A stretch of 64,000 bases of DNA from Streptomyces sp. BHT-5-2 (GTDB lineage: Bacteria; Actinomycetota; Actinomycetes; Streptomycetales; Streptomycetaceae). The notes under the pieces were generated by a model, which was not told where the DNA came from, did not search any database, and saw nothing but the letters and a program-made list of their open reading frames with translations. Both the position numbers and the translations under genes were made by a program. This document shows, piece after piece, positions 1 through 7,548 of the stretch (positions are counted from its first letter, which is position 1; the number at the start of each line of letters is the position of its first letter). Location: NCBI RefSeq assembly GCF_019774615.1, contig NZ_CP081497.1:1364001-1428000 (forward strand). The letters are read 5' to 3'.

Positions 1-504
1 CTCCGTCGCTGGCATGACGACGACCTCGTGCCCATGGCCGACATCAACGCCGACCCGCGGGTCATGCGCTGGATCGACGACGGTTCGGTGCGCGACCTGG
101 ACCAGACGGCAGAGGCCATCGAGTGGTGGGAGGAGGAGTGGGACGAGGAGGGCTTCGGCCTCTTCGCCGTCGAGCTGCTGGCCTCGGGTGAACTGGCCGG
201 CTTCACGGGGCTGTCCGTGCCCGAGTTCCTGCCGGAGGTAGGGCCCGCCGTGGCTATCAGCTGGCGGCTCGGCGCACAGTTCTGGGGCCAGGGCTACGCG
301 TCCGAAGCCGCCCAAGCCACGCTGGAGTTCGCACTCCAGGACCGTGGCCTGGACCACGTCATCAGCATCAGCCGGGCCGGTGACGCTGCCTCCGAGAACG
401 TCATCCGCAAGCTCGGAATGGTGCTGGAGCGCGAGACGACCCACCCGGTGCACGGTTATCCGCTGCGCGTTCACACCATCGACCTCACCGAGTACCAGGC
501 GTGA
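1..504 (+). CDS. GNAT N-acetyltransferase (RimJ/RimL type), 5' end outside window
   Basis: Transfers acetyl from acetyl-CoA to an amine; the acceptor cannot be predicted. The frame is open from base 1, and the residues before the first ATG (28) read LRRWHDDDLVPM. That is the normal first beta strand of this family, so the gene starts upstream of the window and only its 5' end is missing. The acetyl-CoA binding loop is visible as FWGQGYASEA about two thirds along, followed by the family's NVIRKLGM segment. The stop is at 502-504. A perfect hairpin lies about 115 bases downstream. Confidence 0.85.
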   Translation, partial: LRRWHDDDLVPMADINADPRVMRWIDDGSVRDLDQTAEAIEWWEEEWDEEGFGLFAVELLASGELAGFTGLSVPEFLPEVGPAVAISWRLGAQFWGQGYASEAAQATLEFALQDRGLDHVISISRAGDAASENVIRKLGMVLERETTHPVHGYPLRVHTIDLTEYQA

Positions 505-620
505 ACCAGCCGAGCCTCGGCGTACTCCAGGACGACCTCGACGCCTTCCCAGGGCTGTTGAGCGACGCTGAGGATGTGTGTGAAGGCGACGTGCTGGTTG
601 TCGACGGCGTGGTGTGAAAT

Positions 621-650
621 GACCCCGGCGGCCGTCAGGCCGCCGGGGTC
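621..650. terminator. Perfect 13-bp hairpin, likely bidirectional terminator
   Basis: The arm GACCCCGGCGGCC (621-633) is exactly complementary to 638-650 across a 4-base loop. It lies between the convergent ends of the GNAT gene and the IS remnant. There is no T-run, as is common for Streptomyces terminators. Confidence 0.7.
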
Positions 651-675
651 GTCGTGAACGTGGTCGGTTTCGTCG

Positions 676-1489
676 TCACTCTGTCGCGTGTGTCTCGCTG
701 ATCGCGATGCGTGTGGAGGACTCGTCCACGATGCTCTTCTCGTCGGCGAACGCGGCGATGAGGGACTGCAGGGCGATGTTGTCGACCGAGCGGGGCAGGC
801 CGCGGCTGGTGAGGTGGATCAGGTCGACGGCGTCGTCGGAGAACAACGGGTCCGATCGCCCGGCGATCGTCAGGTGGTGCTTGATGTAACTGGTGGTCTC
901 CTCCCTCGTCATGATCGGCATCTGGTAGCTGATCGAGATCCGCTGGTCCAGAGCTGCGAGGACACCGTGCTTCATCCGCTTCCGCAACGTGGGCTGCCCG
1001 ATCAGCAACACCGCGAACGGCGTCGTGGAGTCCATCTCGTAGTTCGTGAGCATGCGGATCGCGTCCAGCTCGTGGTGGTCGAGGAGACGCGACTCGTCGA
1101 TCACGACCGCAGGAGTGCGGCCGCGCTTGTCGACCTCGGCGGCCAGCGCCGCGGACGCCTGAGCTGCCAGAGCGGCCGACTGGTACTTCGGGGTGCCCCC
1201 GAGGCTGGTGACGATGCGGTCATAGAGGCTGCGCATGCCGACCTCCGGATTGGGCTGGTGGATCACGGTGAAGCGGGCCGGGTCGAGCGAGGAGACGGCG
1301 CCTTTGAGGGCGACGGTCTTGCCCACACCGACCTCGCCGGTGACCACGCCGATCGCCCGGTTGTTGATGCACCACGCGATGCGGGCCGCGGCCTCTCGAT
1401 GGGAATCGTGCTGATGGAGCATGGAGGGCCAGGTCCCTGCCGAAGGGGACGCGGGTGAAGCCGTAGTAGCCCTGGACGCGGTCGATCAA
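676..1489 (-). pseudogene. ExeA-like AAA ATPase transposition helper, frameshifted near its start
   Basis: ATPase of the type that assists IS481-like transposases. Walker A GEVGVGKT and Walker B AVVIDE are intact. The natural start is probably TTG at 1489: it has a perfect AGGAGG at 1495-1500 and overlaps the stop of the upstream small ORF, and the residues IDRVQGYYGFTRVPFGRDLA are the usual family N-terminus. That frame is off by one from the body of the gene, which begins in frame at ATG 1422. Sixty-seven bases separate the two, so either two bases were lost or one gained near 1425. A 248-residue form starting at 1422 could still be made but would lack its N-terminus. Confidence 0.7.
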
Positions 1490-1762
1490 GGAATCCTCCT
1501 GGGGCAGGGCCAGAACTCCGCCTGGGCAGCGGACAGTTCGGCTGATTCGTCGGCTGCGGTCCGCTGGGCGAGCCGGACGGCGAGACGGACCGCGCGGAAC
1601 GGTGCGGACGGCGAGAGTGTCGAAAGGGCCGGTGTCCTGTTCGGTGCGGTGGCAGCAGATCTCCGCCAGGGCCAGGGCTCGGTCGGCCAGCTCGCGGGGC
1701 GTGAGCATGAACAGGTCGGGTTCGGGGTCGAAGTACAGTTCCTCGGCTCGGGTCGGCTTCAC
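1486..1762 (-). pseudogene. Small IS-encoded ORF, frame disrupted
   Basis: Begins at GTG 1762, overlapping the restored stop of the transposase tail, with MKPTRAEELYFDPEPDLF. Its first 45 codons look protein-like. A one-base frame change in the middle would be needed to read the remainder (AVRLAQRTADESAEL, ending RRIP), whose stop overlaps the TTG start of the ATPase gene. The overlaps at both ends suggest an original three-gene coupled operon. Function unknown. Confidence 0.45.
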
Positions 1763-2120
1763 TGCTTGCCCGTGAATCGTTCGTCAGGGACGAGTAGTTG
1801 ATGCCCTTGGCGGTGTTCGCGGTGTGCGCCTCGTCGAGGATCTTGAGGTAGTCGATCCCGGTCGGCGGCGCCGGCTCGGCCGGCGACTCCGGACTCGCCT
1901 TGGGGTGGGCATGGCGGCCGACGTGGTGCGGGACCGCCTTGCCCAGGGCCTTGCCGGAGGCCCTCACCTCGATGTCGGTCAGGTCGAACGGGTCGAAGAC
2001 CAGCTCGATCCTCATCCCGGCCAGTGACGGGTCGACCTCGTAGGAGTTGCCGTGCAGGCTGACCGTCGCGGACTTCGTCACGGTGCGGAACTCAGACCAC
2101 AAGAACGCCTCAGACGGCAT
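1759..2120 (-). pseudogene. C-terminal remnant of IS481/Mu-type DDE transposase
   Basis: The frame from 2120 reads SATVSLHGNSYEVDPSLAG and IELVFDPFDLTDIEV, the beta-barrel C-terminal domain that follows the DDE core in IS481/Mu-like transposases. The whole catalytic core is missing. After LKILDEAHTA and GINYSSLT a one-base loss appears: the neighbouring frame gives ERFTGKQ and a stop at 1759-1761, directly overlapping the next gene's start. The 5' edge of the remnant overlaps the end of the DUF6431 frame, which marks the deletion junction at about 2115. Confidence 0.7.
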
Positions 2121-2568
2121 CCCCGAGCGGCGTCCCGGACGGATCGGGCATCACCGGGTCGTCAGCGAGTGCGACCAGGGCGACAGTGAAGTGCCGGCGA
2201 ACCTCCTCGGACCGACCGCGAAAGCGGCGGATCCATCCGCGGACCGTGCCGTCGGCCAAGCCTAGATGCGCGGCGACCTGGCGGTGGCCCATGCCTTGGG
2301 CTGCTATCTCCAGCCCGGCTCCGATCACCTCGGCCGTATCCGCCCGGCGCGGCCACATCATCTGCGGCAGGAGCACGTGGGTGGTCCCGCAGGCCGAACA
2401 GCGCGACCGGCGAGGGCGTACGGACAGACGGGTCCCGAGATCACCGCGTACTTCCCGCGGCCGTCCGTGCCCCCACGGCGCGAGAACCGCAGTGCACGAC
2501 GGGCAGTTCAACCGGCCGGCCTGCAGCTGACGTTCCACGCTCGCCGCATCGGCGTCGACGATCAGCAC
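2110..2568 (-). CDS. DUF6431 protein of the IS element
   Basis: A 152-residue protein starting at GTG 2568. It has a zinc-ribbon-like N-terminal half (CPSC at about residue 22, CSAC near 58) and a helix-turn-helix segment around residues 90-115 (HRQVAAHLGLADGTVRGW). Proteins of this family precede IS481-type transposases and are presumed to help recognise element ends; that role is inference. The C-terminus runs into the internal deletion of the element, so its last residues may not be native. Confidence 0.65.
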   Translation of the reverse strand: MLIVDADAASVERQLQAGRLNCPSCTAVLAPWGHGRPREVRGDLGTRLSVRPRRSRCSACGTTHVLLPQMMWPRRADTAEVIGAGLEIAAQGMGHRQVAAHLGLADGTVRGWIRRFRGRSEEVRRHFTVALVALADDPVMPDPSGTPLGDAV

Positions 2569-2583
2569 GAGGCGGCCGCAGGA

Positions 2584-3705
2584 TCAGCGGCGGGACATGT
2601 AGCGGTCGAGGGCCTTGTGCAGGACCTTGTTGAGCGGGAAGTCCCACTCGCCGAGGTATTCGACAGCCTCGCCGCCGGAGCCGGCCTTGAACCGCAAGAG
2701 CCCCAGCAGGTGGTTGCTCTGCTCCAGGGTGTCGGTGATGCCGCGGAAGTCATAGACGCCCGCGCCGAGCGCGTGGGCGTCGGACATCATCCGCCACTGG
2801 ATCGCGTTGTTCGGCTGGACCTCGCGCTTGCGGCTGGTGGAGGCGCCGTAGGAGTACCAGACGTGTTCGCCGACGGTCAGCATCGTGGCCGCCGCGAGCA
2901 CCTCACCCTCGTGTTGGGCCAGGTAGAGGCGCATGCGGTCGGGATCCTCGGCCCTCAACGCGGTCCACATACGCTGGAAGTAGGACAGCGGGCGGGGCAT
3001 GAACCGGTCGCGCTCGGCGGTCTCCACGTAGATCTGGTGGAAGGCGGGCAGGTCCGCGTAGCCGCCCTGGACGACCTTGACGCCGGCCTTCTCCGCCTTC
3101 TTGATGTTGCGGCGCCACTGCTGGTTCAGGCCCCGCTGGACCTCTTCCAGGGATCGCCCGGCGAAGGGCACTTGGAACACGTAGCGCGGCTGGCCCGCAG
3201 CGAAGCCGTCCTCGCCACTGGGCTCGGTCTGCTGCCAGCCCAGCAGGCGCAACCGATCGGCAACGTCGAAGGCCCGCGGTTCGTGCACGGTGGCCTCCAC
3301 ATCGCGCAGCCGCCGGGCCTGTGGGTCGGCGGTGGCGGCCTTGACGACCTCGGCACTCCAGCGGCGGGCCACCACGGGCGGCCCCATCTTCACCGAGAAC
3401 GCACCCCGCCCCTTCAAGTACGCGAGCATCGGCTCAAGCCACCGCTCCAGATCCGGCGCAGCCCAGTCGATGACCGGCCCCTCCGGCAGATAGGCGAAGT
3501 ACCGCTTCAGCTTCGGCAACGGCCGCAGCAGCACCAGCCCCACGCCGACGAGGCGGTCACTCTCGTCGAACCAGCCCAGGCCCTCCGCCCGCCAGTCCGG
3601 CTTCACATCTCCCCACGAGGGAATCTGCAGGTGACTCACCGCTGGCCGGGCCCGGACGAAGGCCAGATGGTCCTCACGGGTGATCGCCTTCAGGCGAAAG
3701 CTCAT
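2584..3705 (-). CDS. femX: FemX/FemAB-family peptidoglycan bridge aminoacyltransferase
   Basis: A 373-residue protein of the FemABX family. It adds the first amino acid (glycine in Streptomyces) from aminoacyl-tRNA to the stem peptide of lipid II, at the inner face of the membrane. It has the two tandem GNAT-like halves of the family. The signature WRRNIKKAEKAGV near residue 195 and the C-terminal YDFRGI segment are clear, and the long coiled-coil arm of staphylococcal FemA is absent, as expected for FemX. The start is ATG 3705. It stands alone beside IS debris and is not in a cell-wall operon, so it may be an accessory paralogue rather than the essential copy. Confidence 0.8.
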   Translation of the reverse strand: MSFRLKAITREDHLAFVRARPAVSHLQIPSWGDVKPDWRAEGLGWFDESDRLVGVGLVLLRPLPKLKRYFAYLPEGPVIDWAAPDLERWLEPMLAYLKGRGAFSVKMGPPVVARRWSAEVVKAATADPQARRLRDVEATVHEPRAFDVADRLRLLGWQQTEPSGEDGFAAGQPRYVFQVPFAGRSLEEVQRGLNQQWRRNIKKAEKAGVKVVQGGYADLPAFHQIYVETAERDRFMPRPLSYFQRMWTALRAEDPDRMRLYLAQHEGEVLAAATMLTVGEHVWYSYGASTSRKREVQPNNAIQWRMMSDAHALGAGVYDFRGITDTLEQSNHLLGLLRFKAGSGGEAVEYLGEWDFPLNKVLHKALDRYMSRR

Positions 3706-3882
3706 GCGTACCCCTTTGTTCGACGCACAAGCCTACTGAGGCGTACGGCACTTCCAGGTCCTTCGTGCACGCACGGTCGTCGTACACGAAGCAGGCACAG
3801 ACTGCCCAGCAAGATCACAAATCATGCTCATCGCGGGTGTCGCGAACCTGATGCTTCATAAACATGCAGAGTGTCGTCCAAC

Positions 3883-4020
3883 ACCGCTGGGGAGACTGCG
3901 CCCGTCCTGCCGTCATGGCTGGCTGACCGGCTCTGGGACCAATTCGCGGCACTGCTGCCCGAGTCTCCTACGGGCGCTCCGACCCACCCGCTGGGCTGTC
4001 GCCGCCGCCACATCAGCGAC
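3883..4020 (+). pseudogene. N-terminal shard of an IS5-like transposase, copy 1
   Basis: The frame reads PVLPSWLADRLWDQFAALLP followed by HPLGCRRRHISDR, the opening of an IS5-family transposase. Homology stops there and the rest of the gene is absent. A 91-base stretch (3883-3973) recurs at 6232-6322 with only about four differences. Confidence 0.7.
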
Positions 4021-4052
4021 AGACCTTGCCGCCAACAGCCAAGTCATGGCCG

Positions 4053-4391
4053 TCAGTCCGCCGCCTTGGGCCGCCAGTCGGAGGCCCATGCATCGAGCTG
4101 GGCGAGACGTTCGAGAAGGGTCCTTCCCTGTCCAGTGAGCAGGTAGCCCTCGCCGGCGTGCTCGACGAGGTCGGCCTGCCCAAGCTCGCGAAGCCTGTCT
4201 GCCAGGACGCTTGATGAGACGCCGCCGCATCGTTGCTGGAGCTGGCGAAAGGTCGGAGATGAGCCGTCCCGTAGCTCCCATAGGACTCGCAGCGCCCAGC
4301 GTCGACCCAAGAGGTCCAGGAGCGCCATGATCGGGCGCCCCGTGTGCGAACCGCGGACCCGCCGGCCTGGCAGTGGTGTTGGTCGTGTCAT
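4053..4391 (-). CDS. HxlR-family winged-helix regulator
   Basis: A 112-residue HxlR/DUF24 regulator. These dimers bind DNA near the gene they control and often sense reactive or electrophilic compounds. The core RPIMALLDLLGRRWALRVLW, then FRQLQQRCGGVSSSVLADRL, is the typical winged helix. I chose ATG 4391 because GAAAGGGAAG lies just upstream; the longer frame from 4451 would run through the divergent promoter. Its start is 40 bases from the divergent carboxymuconolactone decarboxylase-like gene, which is the probable target. Confidence 0.8.
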   Translation of the reverse strand: MTRPTPLPGRRVRGSHTGRPIMALLDLLGRRWALRVLWELRDGSSPTFRQLQQRCGGVSSSVLADRLRELGQADLVEHAGEGYLLTGQGRTLLERLAQLDAWASDWRPKAAD

Positions 4392-4430
4392 CTGCTTCCC
4401 TTTCCGAAGCGCCAATGTTAGCGTGCCGCC

Positions 4431-5081
4431 GTGCCTCTGAAATCGAAGCAACCGCGAATCGAACCGCTCTCACCGCCCTACGACGAGGGGGCCAGCGAGG
4501 CCCTTGAGCTCCTCGGGCATTCACCCATCCAGCTGTTCCGGGTGTGGGCCCGCCGGCCCGAGCTCGCCCGCTCCATCGCGGGCTGGGGAAGCTACTACTT
4601 CTCTCGGCGCTCCGCTCTCACTCTGCGCCAGCGCGAGCTGGTCATCGACCGGACCACCGCGCTGTGTAGCGCCGACTACGAGTGGGCCGTGCACGTCGCA
4701 GGCTTCGCCGAGAAGGCGGGATTTGACGCCGCGCAGCTTGCGTCCCTCGCGGATGGAAAGCCAGCGGACGACTGCTGGAACGCCGCTGATCGTGCCGTGC
4801 TTGAAGCGGTCGACGAGCTCCATGCGACCGTTGATCTCTCCGACGACACCTGGGCCAACCTGGTCGCTGTTGCCGATGAAGATGCCGCACTCGAGCTGGT
4901 CTTGGTCTGCGGTTGGTACCACGCCATCTCGTTCGCTGTCAGGGCGCTCCGTCTGCCCCTTGAACCCGGCAACCGAGCCGATCGCCGCGCACTGATCGCC
5001 GGGGTCGCGGTCCTCCAGACGACCTCGGATGCTGCACAGGGCGTCCGCGACCTCCTCGGGGCGGCTCTCGAGGTCCAGTGA
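4431..5081 (+). CDS. Carboxymuconolactone decarboxylase-like (AhpD fold) protein
   Basis: A 216-residue all-alpha AhpD-fold protein. Members remove peroxides or act on lactones, and the substrate here is not predictable. The diagnostic segment LTLRQRELVIDRTTAL followed by CSADYEWAVHVAGF (residues about 60-95) carries the catalytic-type Cys and His. GTG 4431 is chosen because MPLKSKQPRIEPLSPPY is the usual family start. The last roughly 30 residues run into an MFS remnant, so the 3' end may have been altered by a deletion. Probably controlled by the divergent HxlR regulator. Confidence 0.75.
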   Translation: MPLKSKQPRIEPLSPPYDEGASEALELLGHSPIQLFRVWARRPELARSIAGWGSYYFSRRSALTLRQRELVIDRTTALCSADYEWAVHVAGFAEKAGFDAAQLASLADGKPADDCWNAADRAVLEAVDELHATVDLSDDTWANLVAVADEDAALELVLVCGWYHAISFAVRALRLPLEPGNRADRRALIAGVAVLQTTSDAAQGVRDLLGAALEVQ

Positions 5082-5091
5082 GGAGGCCGGG

Positions 5092-5466
5092 CGTCTTCAG
5101 ATCCTCGGGTTCGCCCTGTTCGCGAAGGTCCGGTCGGACCTGGCCGAACTGTTCGCGGCGAGGGGCGTGCTCGGCTTCGGCGTCGGCGGCTTCTCGGCCG
5201 CGATGCCCGGCGTCATCCTGGCCGTCACCCCCAAGAGCGAGACGTCGAGCGCCATGAGCTTCAACTACGTCGTCCGCAGCGTCGGGTCCTCCCTGGGCAG
5301 CGCCATCGGCGGCCTGATCCTCGCCGCGGGCACCGGCCCCGGCCACCTCTTCCCCGACGACAGCGCCTACACCACCGCGGCGCTGGTCGGCATCGGTGCC
5401 ATGGCGATCACGACGCTGACAAGCCTCGCTCTCGCCCGCCGACGCCCGTCCGAGACCAACTCGTAA
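5092..5466 (+). pseudogene. C-terminal fragment of an MFS drug transporter
   Basis: Reads FALFAKVRSDLAELFAARGV, GGFSAAMPGVILAVTP and AALVGIGAMAITTLTSLALA: the last three or four membrane helices of a 14-helix MFS efflux pump. No start codon or N-terminal two thirds are present. It directly abuts the preceding gene, consistent with a deletion joining the two. Confidence 0.75.
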
Positions 5467-5499
5467 GTCAGATGCACTCGTCCCAACACTGGAGGTTCC

Positions 5500-5793
5500 A
5501 TGCCCAAGGGCTACTGGGTCAGCGTCTACCGCACCATTTCAGACCCTGAGAAGCTGGCTGCTTACAACAAGCTGGCCGGTCCGGCCGTCAAGGCCGGGGG
5601 CGGCCGGACCTTCGCCCGTGACGGTCGGGTCGTGGCGCATGACGCCGGAATCGCCGAGCGCACCGTCCTGATCGAGTTCGACAGCTTCGAGCAGGCCGTC
5701 GCGGCGCGCGAGAGTGCGGCCTACCAGGAGGCGCTGGCCGCTCTCGCCGACGGCGTCGAGCGCGACTTCCGCATCGTCGAAGGCATCGACTGA
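5500..5793 (+). CDS. DUF1330 domain protein
   Basis: A 97-residue alpha+beta barrel-type protein of the DUF1330 family (MPKGYWVSVYRTISDPEKLA at the N-terminus, VLIEFDSFEQAVAA in the middle). The biochemical role of the family is unknown; a ferredoxin-like dimer is the known fold. The start ATG 5500 follows GGAGG by a good distance. A small hairpin lies 14 bases past the stop. It may once have belonged to the same unit as the truncated MFS gene upstream. Confidence 0.8.
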   Translation: MPKGYWVSVYRTISDPEKLAAYNKLAGPAVKAGGGRTFARDGRVVAHDAGIAERTVLIEFDSFEQAVAARESAAYQEALAALADGVERDFRIVEGID

Positions 5794-5806
5794 CCGAGGT
5801 CCGGTC

Positions 5807-5825
5807 GGATCTTCACTGAAGATCC
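5807..5825. terminator. 9-bp hairpin after the DUF1330 gene
   Basis: GGATCTTCA (5807-5815) pairs with 5817-5825 around a single base. It may be a terminator, or the terminal inverted repeat of the IS whose transposase tail lies just to the right. Confidence 0.4.
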
Positions 5826-5916
5826 ACCATCTTGGCGCTGGTGCGGCTACTGGTGTGGCGGGGTTCGTGGGTGCTCGTGCTGGTCGTGGGTGGCTGTCTT
5901 CGGTCTTGATCGTCTG

Positions 5917-6066
5917 TCAGCGGCCGAGTTCGAGGTTCGTCAGGACGAGCAGGGCGCGGAGCAGGTTGGTGGCGCGGGCGGGGCTCGTGCGGAGTTTGGT
6001 GAGGATGCGCCAGGTCTTCAGGTGCGCGAAGCCGTGCTCGACGGGGGCGCCCGCCAACACGGCGAG
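5917..6066 (-). pseudogene. C-terminal shard of an IS5-like transposase
   Basis: The minus-strand frame reads PVEHGFAHLKTWRIL and RALLVLTNLELGR, the last segment of a DDE transposase including the final catalytic Glu (VEHGF). Everything upstream is lost or out of frame. Confidence 0.65.
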
Positions 6067-6231
6067 GATCACGAGCCACCGCCGCAAGCTGCCGCGCGTC
6101 CCCGCCGACTGCGGTCCACGATGACTCGCCCATGTATCGAACAAGATCAGTAAGAGCTTGCGCTGGCGTGGGGAGCCCGGGGAGCAAGGTGGGCGCAGGT
6201 CCCGGTGATCATGGAGTTGCGACGCTCTGTG

Positions 6232-6330
6232 ACCGCTGGGGAGACTGTGCCCGTCCTGCCGTCATGGTTGGCCGACCGGCTCTGGGACCAATTCGCGGCA
6301 CTGCTGCCCGAGCCTCCTACGGTCGATCCG
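6232..6330 (+). pseudogene. N-terminal shard of an IS5-like transposase, copy 2
   Basis: Second copy of the shard at 3883, reading PVLPSWLADRLWDQFAALLP then PPTVDP, after which homology ends. It is in the same orientation as copy 1, 2349 bases away. Confidence 0.65.
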
Positions 6331-6374
6331 CGTCCAGTCCGCCGCGCCCCTAGCCACCGATGGGTCTGCGCCTG

Positions 6375-6857
6375 TCAGCGTAGAATCTTCACCATCAGCT
6401 GTTCCCTGACCCCGTCGCCGGACACGAGATCCCCGAATTCTCCGGAGAAGTCGAACCCGTGGCGTTGATACAGCGTCACGGCAGGCTCGTTGCCCGGGAT
6501 CACCGCCAGCTTCAACGTGGTGGCGCCCGATCGTCGGGCCCACGCCTCGATCACCGCGACCAGGAGGTCTCCGACGCCGCAGCCCCGGGCCTCGGGACTG
6601 ACCCACACCGATCTCAGCTCGCAGACCTCGCGGTCCGCGGGAAGCCCACTGGCCATTCCCACCGCCTGCCCGCGCAGAAACGCGACGATGTTGTGAGCCC
6701 CGGTCATGGCCAGACGCGCACGCCACCGCTCCTCCCCACCGCCGTGCCAGTCCTCCAGCCGGGACTTGAAGGAGCGCGGAGCCTCACTCAGCGCAGCGAG
6801 ACGAACGTCCCGCCACAACGGCCAGTCGTCAGTCGTGAGAACCCGCAGGCGCACCAT
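6375..6857 (-). CDS. GNAT N-acetyltransferase
   Basis: A 160-residue single-domain acetyltransferase, substrate unknown. RSVWVSPEARGCGVGDLLV (around residue 95) is motif A with its acetyl-CoA loop, and LYQRHGFDFSGE is motif B. ATG 6857 (MVRLRVLTTDDW) is preferred to the upstream ATG at 6932 because the family alignment starts at that strand. It is flanked by a transposase shard on one side and by short repeats on the other. Confidence 0.8.
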   Translation of the reverse strand: MVRLRVLTTDDWPLWRDVRLAALSEAPRSFKSRLEDWHGGGEERWRARLAMTGAHNIVAFLRGQAVGMASGLPADREVCELRSVWVSPEARGCGVGDLLVAVIEAWARRSGATTLKLAVIPGNEPAVTLYQRHGFDFSGEFGDLVSGDGVREQLMVKILR

Positions 6858-7163
6858 GCGAGCTAGTCTGCCGCGTTGTCTATCGAGCGGTCCAACCTCG
6901 CTCGCTGAGGAAGCGACATGATCCTCAGACAACAGCTCAGCGACACGATCTGAGACAACGAGAAGAACCGCAGGTCACAGCATCGTCGCCTGACAGCGAA
7001 GTGGAGAACCTACACACCCCTGGTGACTGCAGTATCCGCGATTTCTGACCCATCTCTGCGGAACGGGTCTCCGTCTCAAGTGATCTGGTCCGATTCGCTT
7101 GTGGTCTCAGGTGGTCTGGCTCCGGTGCAGCGTGGTCCCGTGGGGCAGGTACCGTGGCGGCCC
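6858..7163. repeat. GTCTCA-type 16-20 base repeats around a small ORF
   Basis: This gene-free stretch holds two direct copies of GTCTCAnnTGRTCTGG (starting at 7073 and 7104). A third copy starts at 7418 beyond the small ORF, and related inverted versions occur near 6950 (GATCTGAGAC) and 7467 (GATCGTTTGAGAC). They look like remains of transposon ends or a repeated operator. No promoter could be assigned with confidence. Confidence 0.45.
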
Positions 7164-7361
7164 ATGGAACAGCTGTCCGGGAACGTGGATCGTGACATTC
7201 TGGAGGACCGAACAATCCTCGCAATCAAGGCGATCCGCGAATCATTCGGCTGCACCCTGCGCGAGGCGGTCGATGTCTACGCCCAGCGATATGAGGAGCT
7301 CCGTCGCGACTGCCCGGACGGCTTCCATCTCAGTCGGGCGGAACCGGGCCGGATCAACTGA
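7164..7361 (+). CDS. Small hypothetical protein
   Basis: A 65-residue protein (MEQLSGNVDRDILEDRTILA at the N-terminus), helical and charged, with no recognised domain. ATG 7164 was chosen because the 47 codons upstream have a composition unlike protein and cover the repeats. It lies between copies of the GTCTCA-type repeat, so it may be cargo or a remnant of a mobile unit. Confidence 0.5.
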   Translation: MEQLSGNVDRDILEDRTILAIKAIRESFGCTLREAVDVYAQRYEELRRDCPDGFHLSRAEPGRIN

Positions 7362-7548
7362 GACGAAGTCCGGCCTCCGGTCGCCCAAGGCCAGATCACG
7401 AGATCCTCGGTCTTCCCGTCTCACCTGGTCTGGTCGCTGCAGGTCACAGGTCCGGGCCGGGGCAAGATCGTTTGAGACGGGACAATTTCGTTGACGCAGG
7501 GCCGTCTGGCCATCGTCGAGACCCTGCTGCAGCCACGCATCCCAGGCA

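Larger units (their letters stand above)
676..2568 (-). mobile_element. Decayed IS481/ExeA-type insertion element
   Basis: Four minus-strand reading frames lie in the order typical of this actinobacterial element: a zinc-ribbon/HTH DUF6431 protein, a DDE transposase, a small ORF and an ExeA-like AAA ATPase. Only the last roughly 110 codons of the transposase remain, joined directly to the end of the DUF6431 gene. The transposase tail, the small ORF and the ATPase each need a frame change to restore the expected protein. The element is therefore internally deleted and probably immobile. I found no convincing terminal repeats, so the ends given are those of the coding remnants. Confidence 0.7.

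Noticed and set aside
501..617. 38-codon ORF overlapping the GNAT stop by GTGA
   Set aside because: The overlap is suggestive but the peptide is short, resembles nothing known to me, and the opposite strand is equally open and protein-like; not enough to call a gene.
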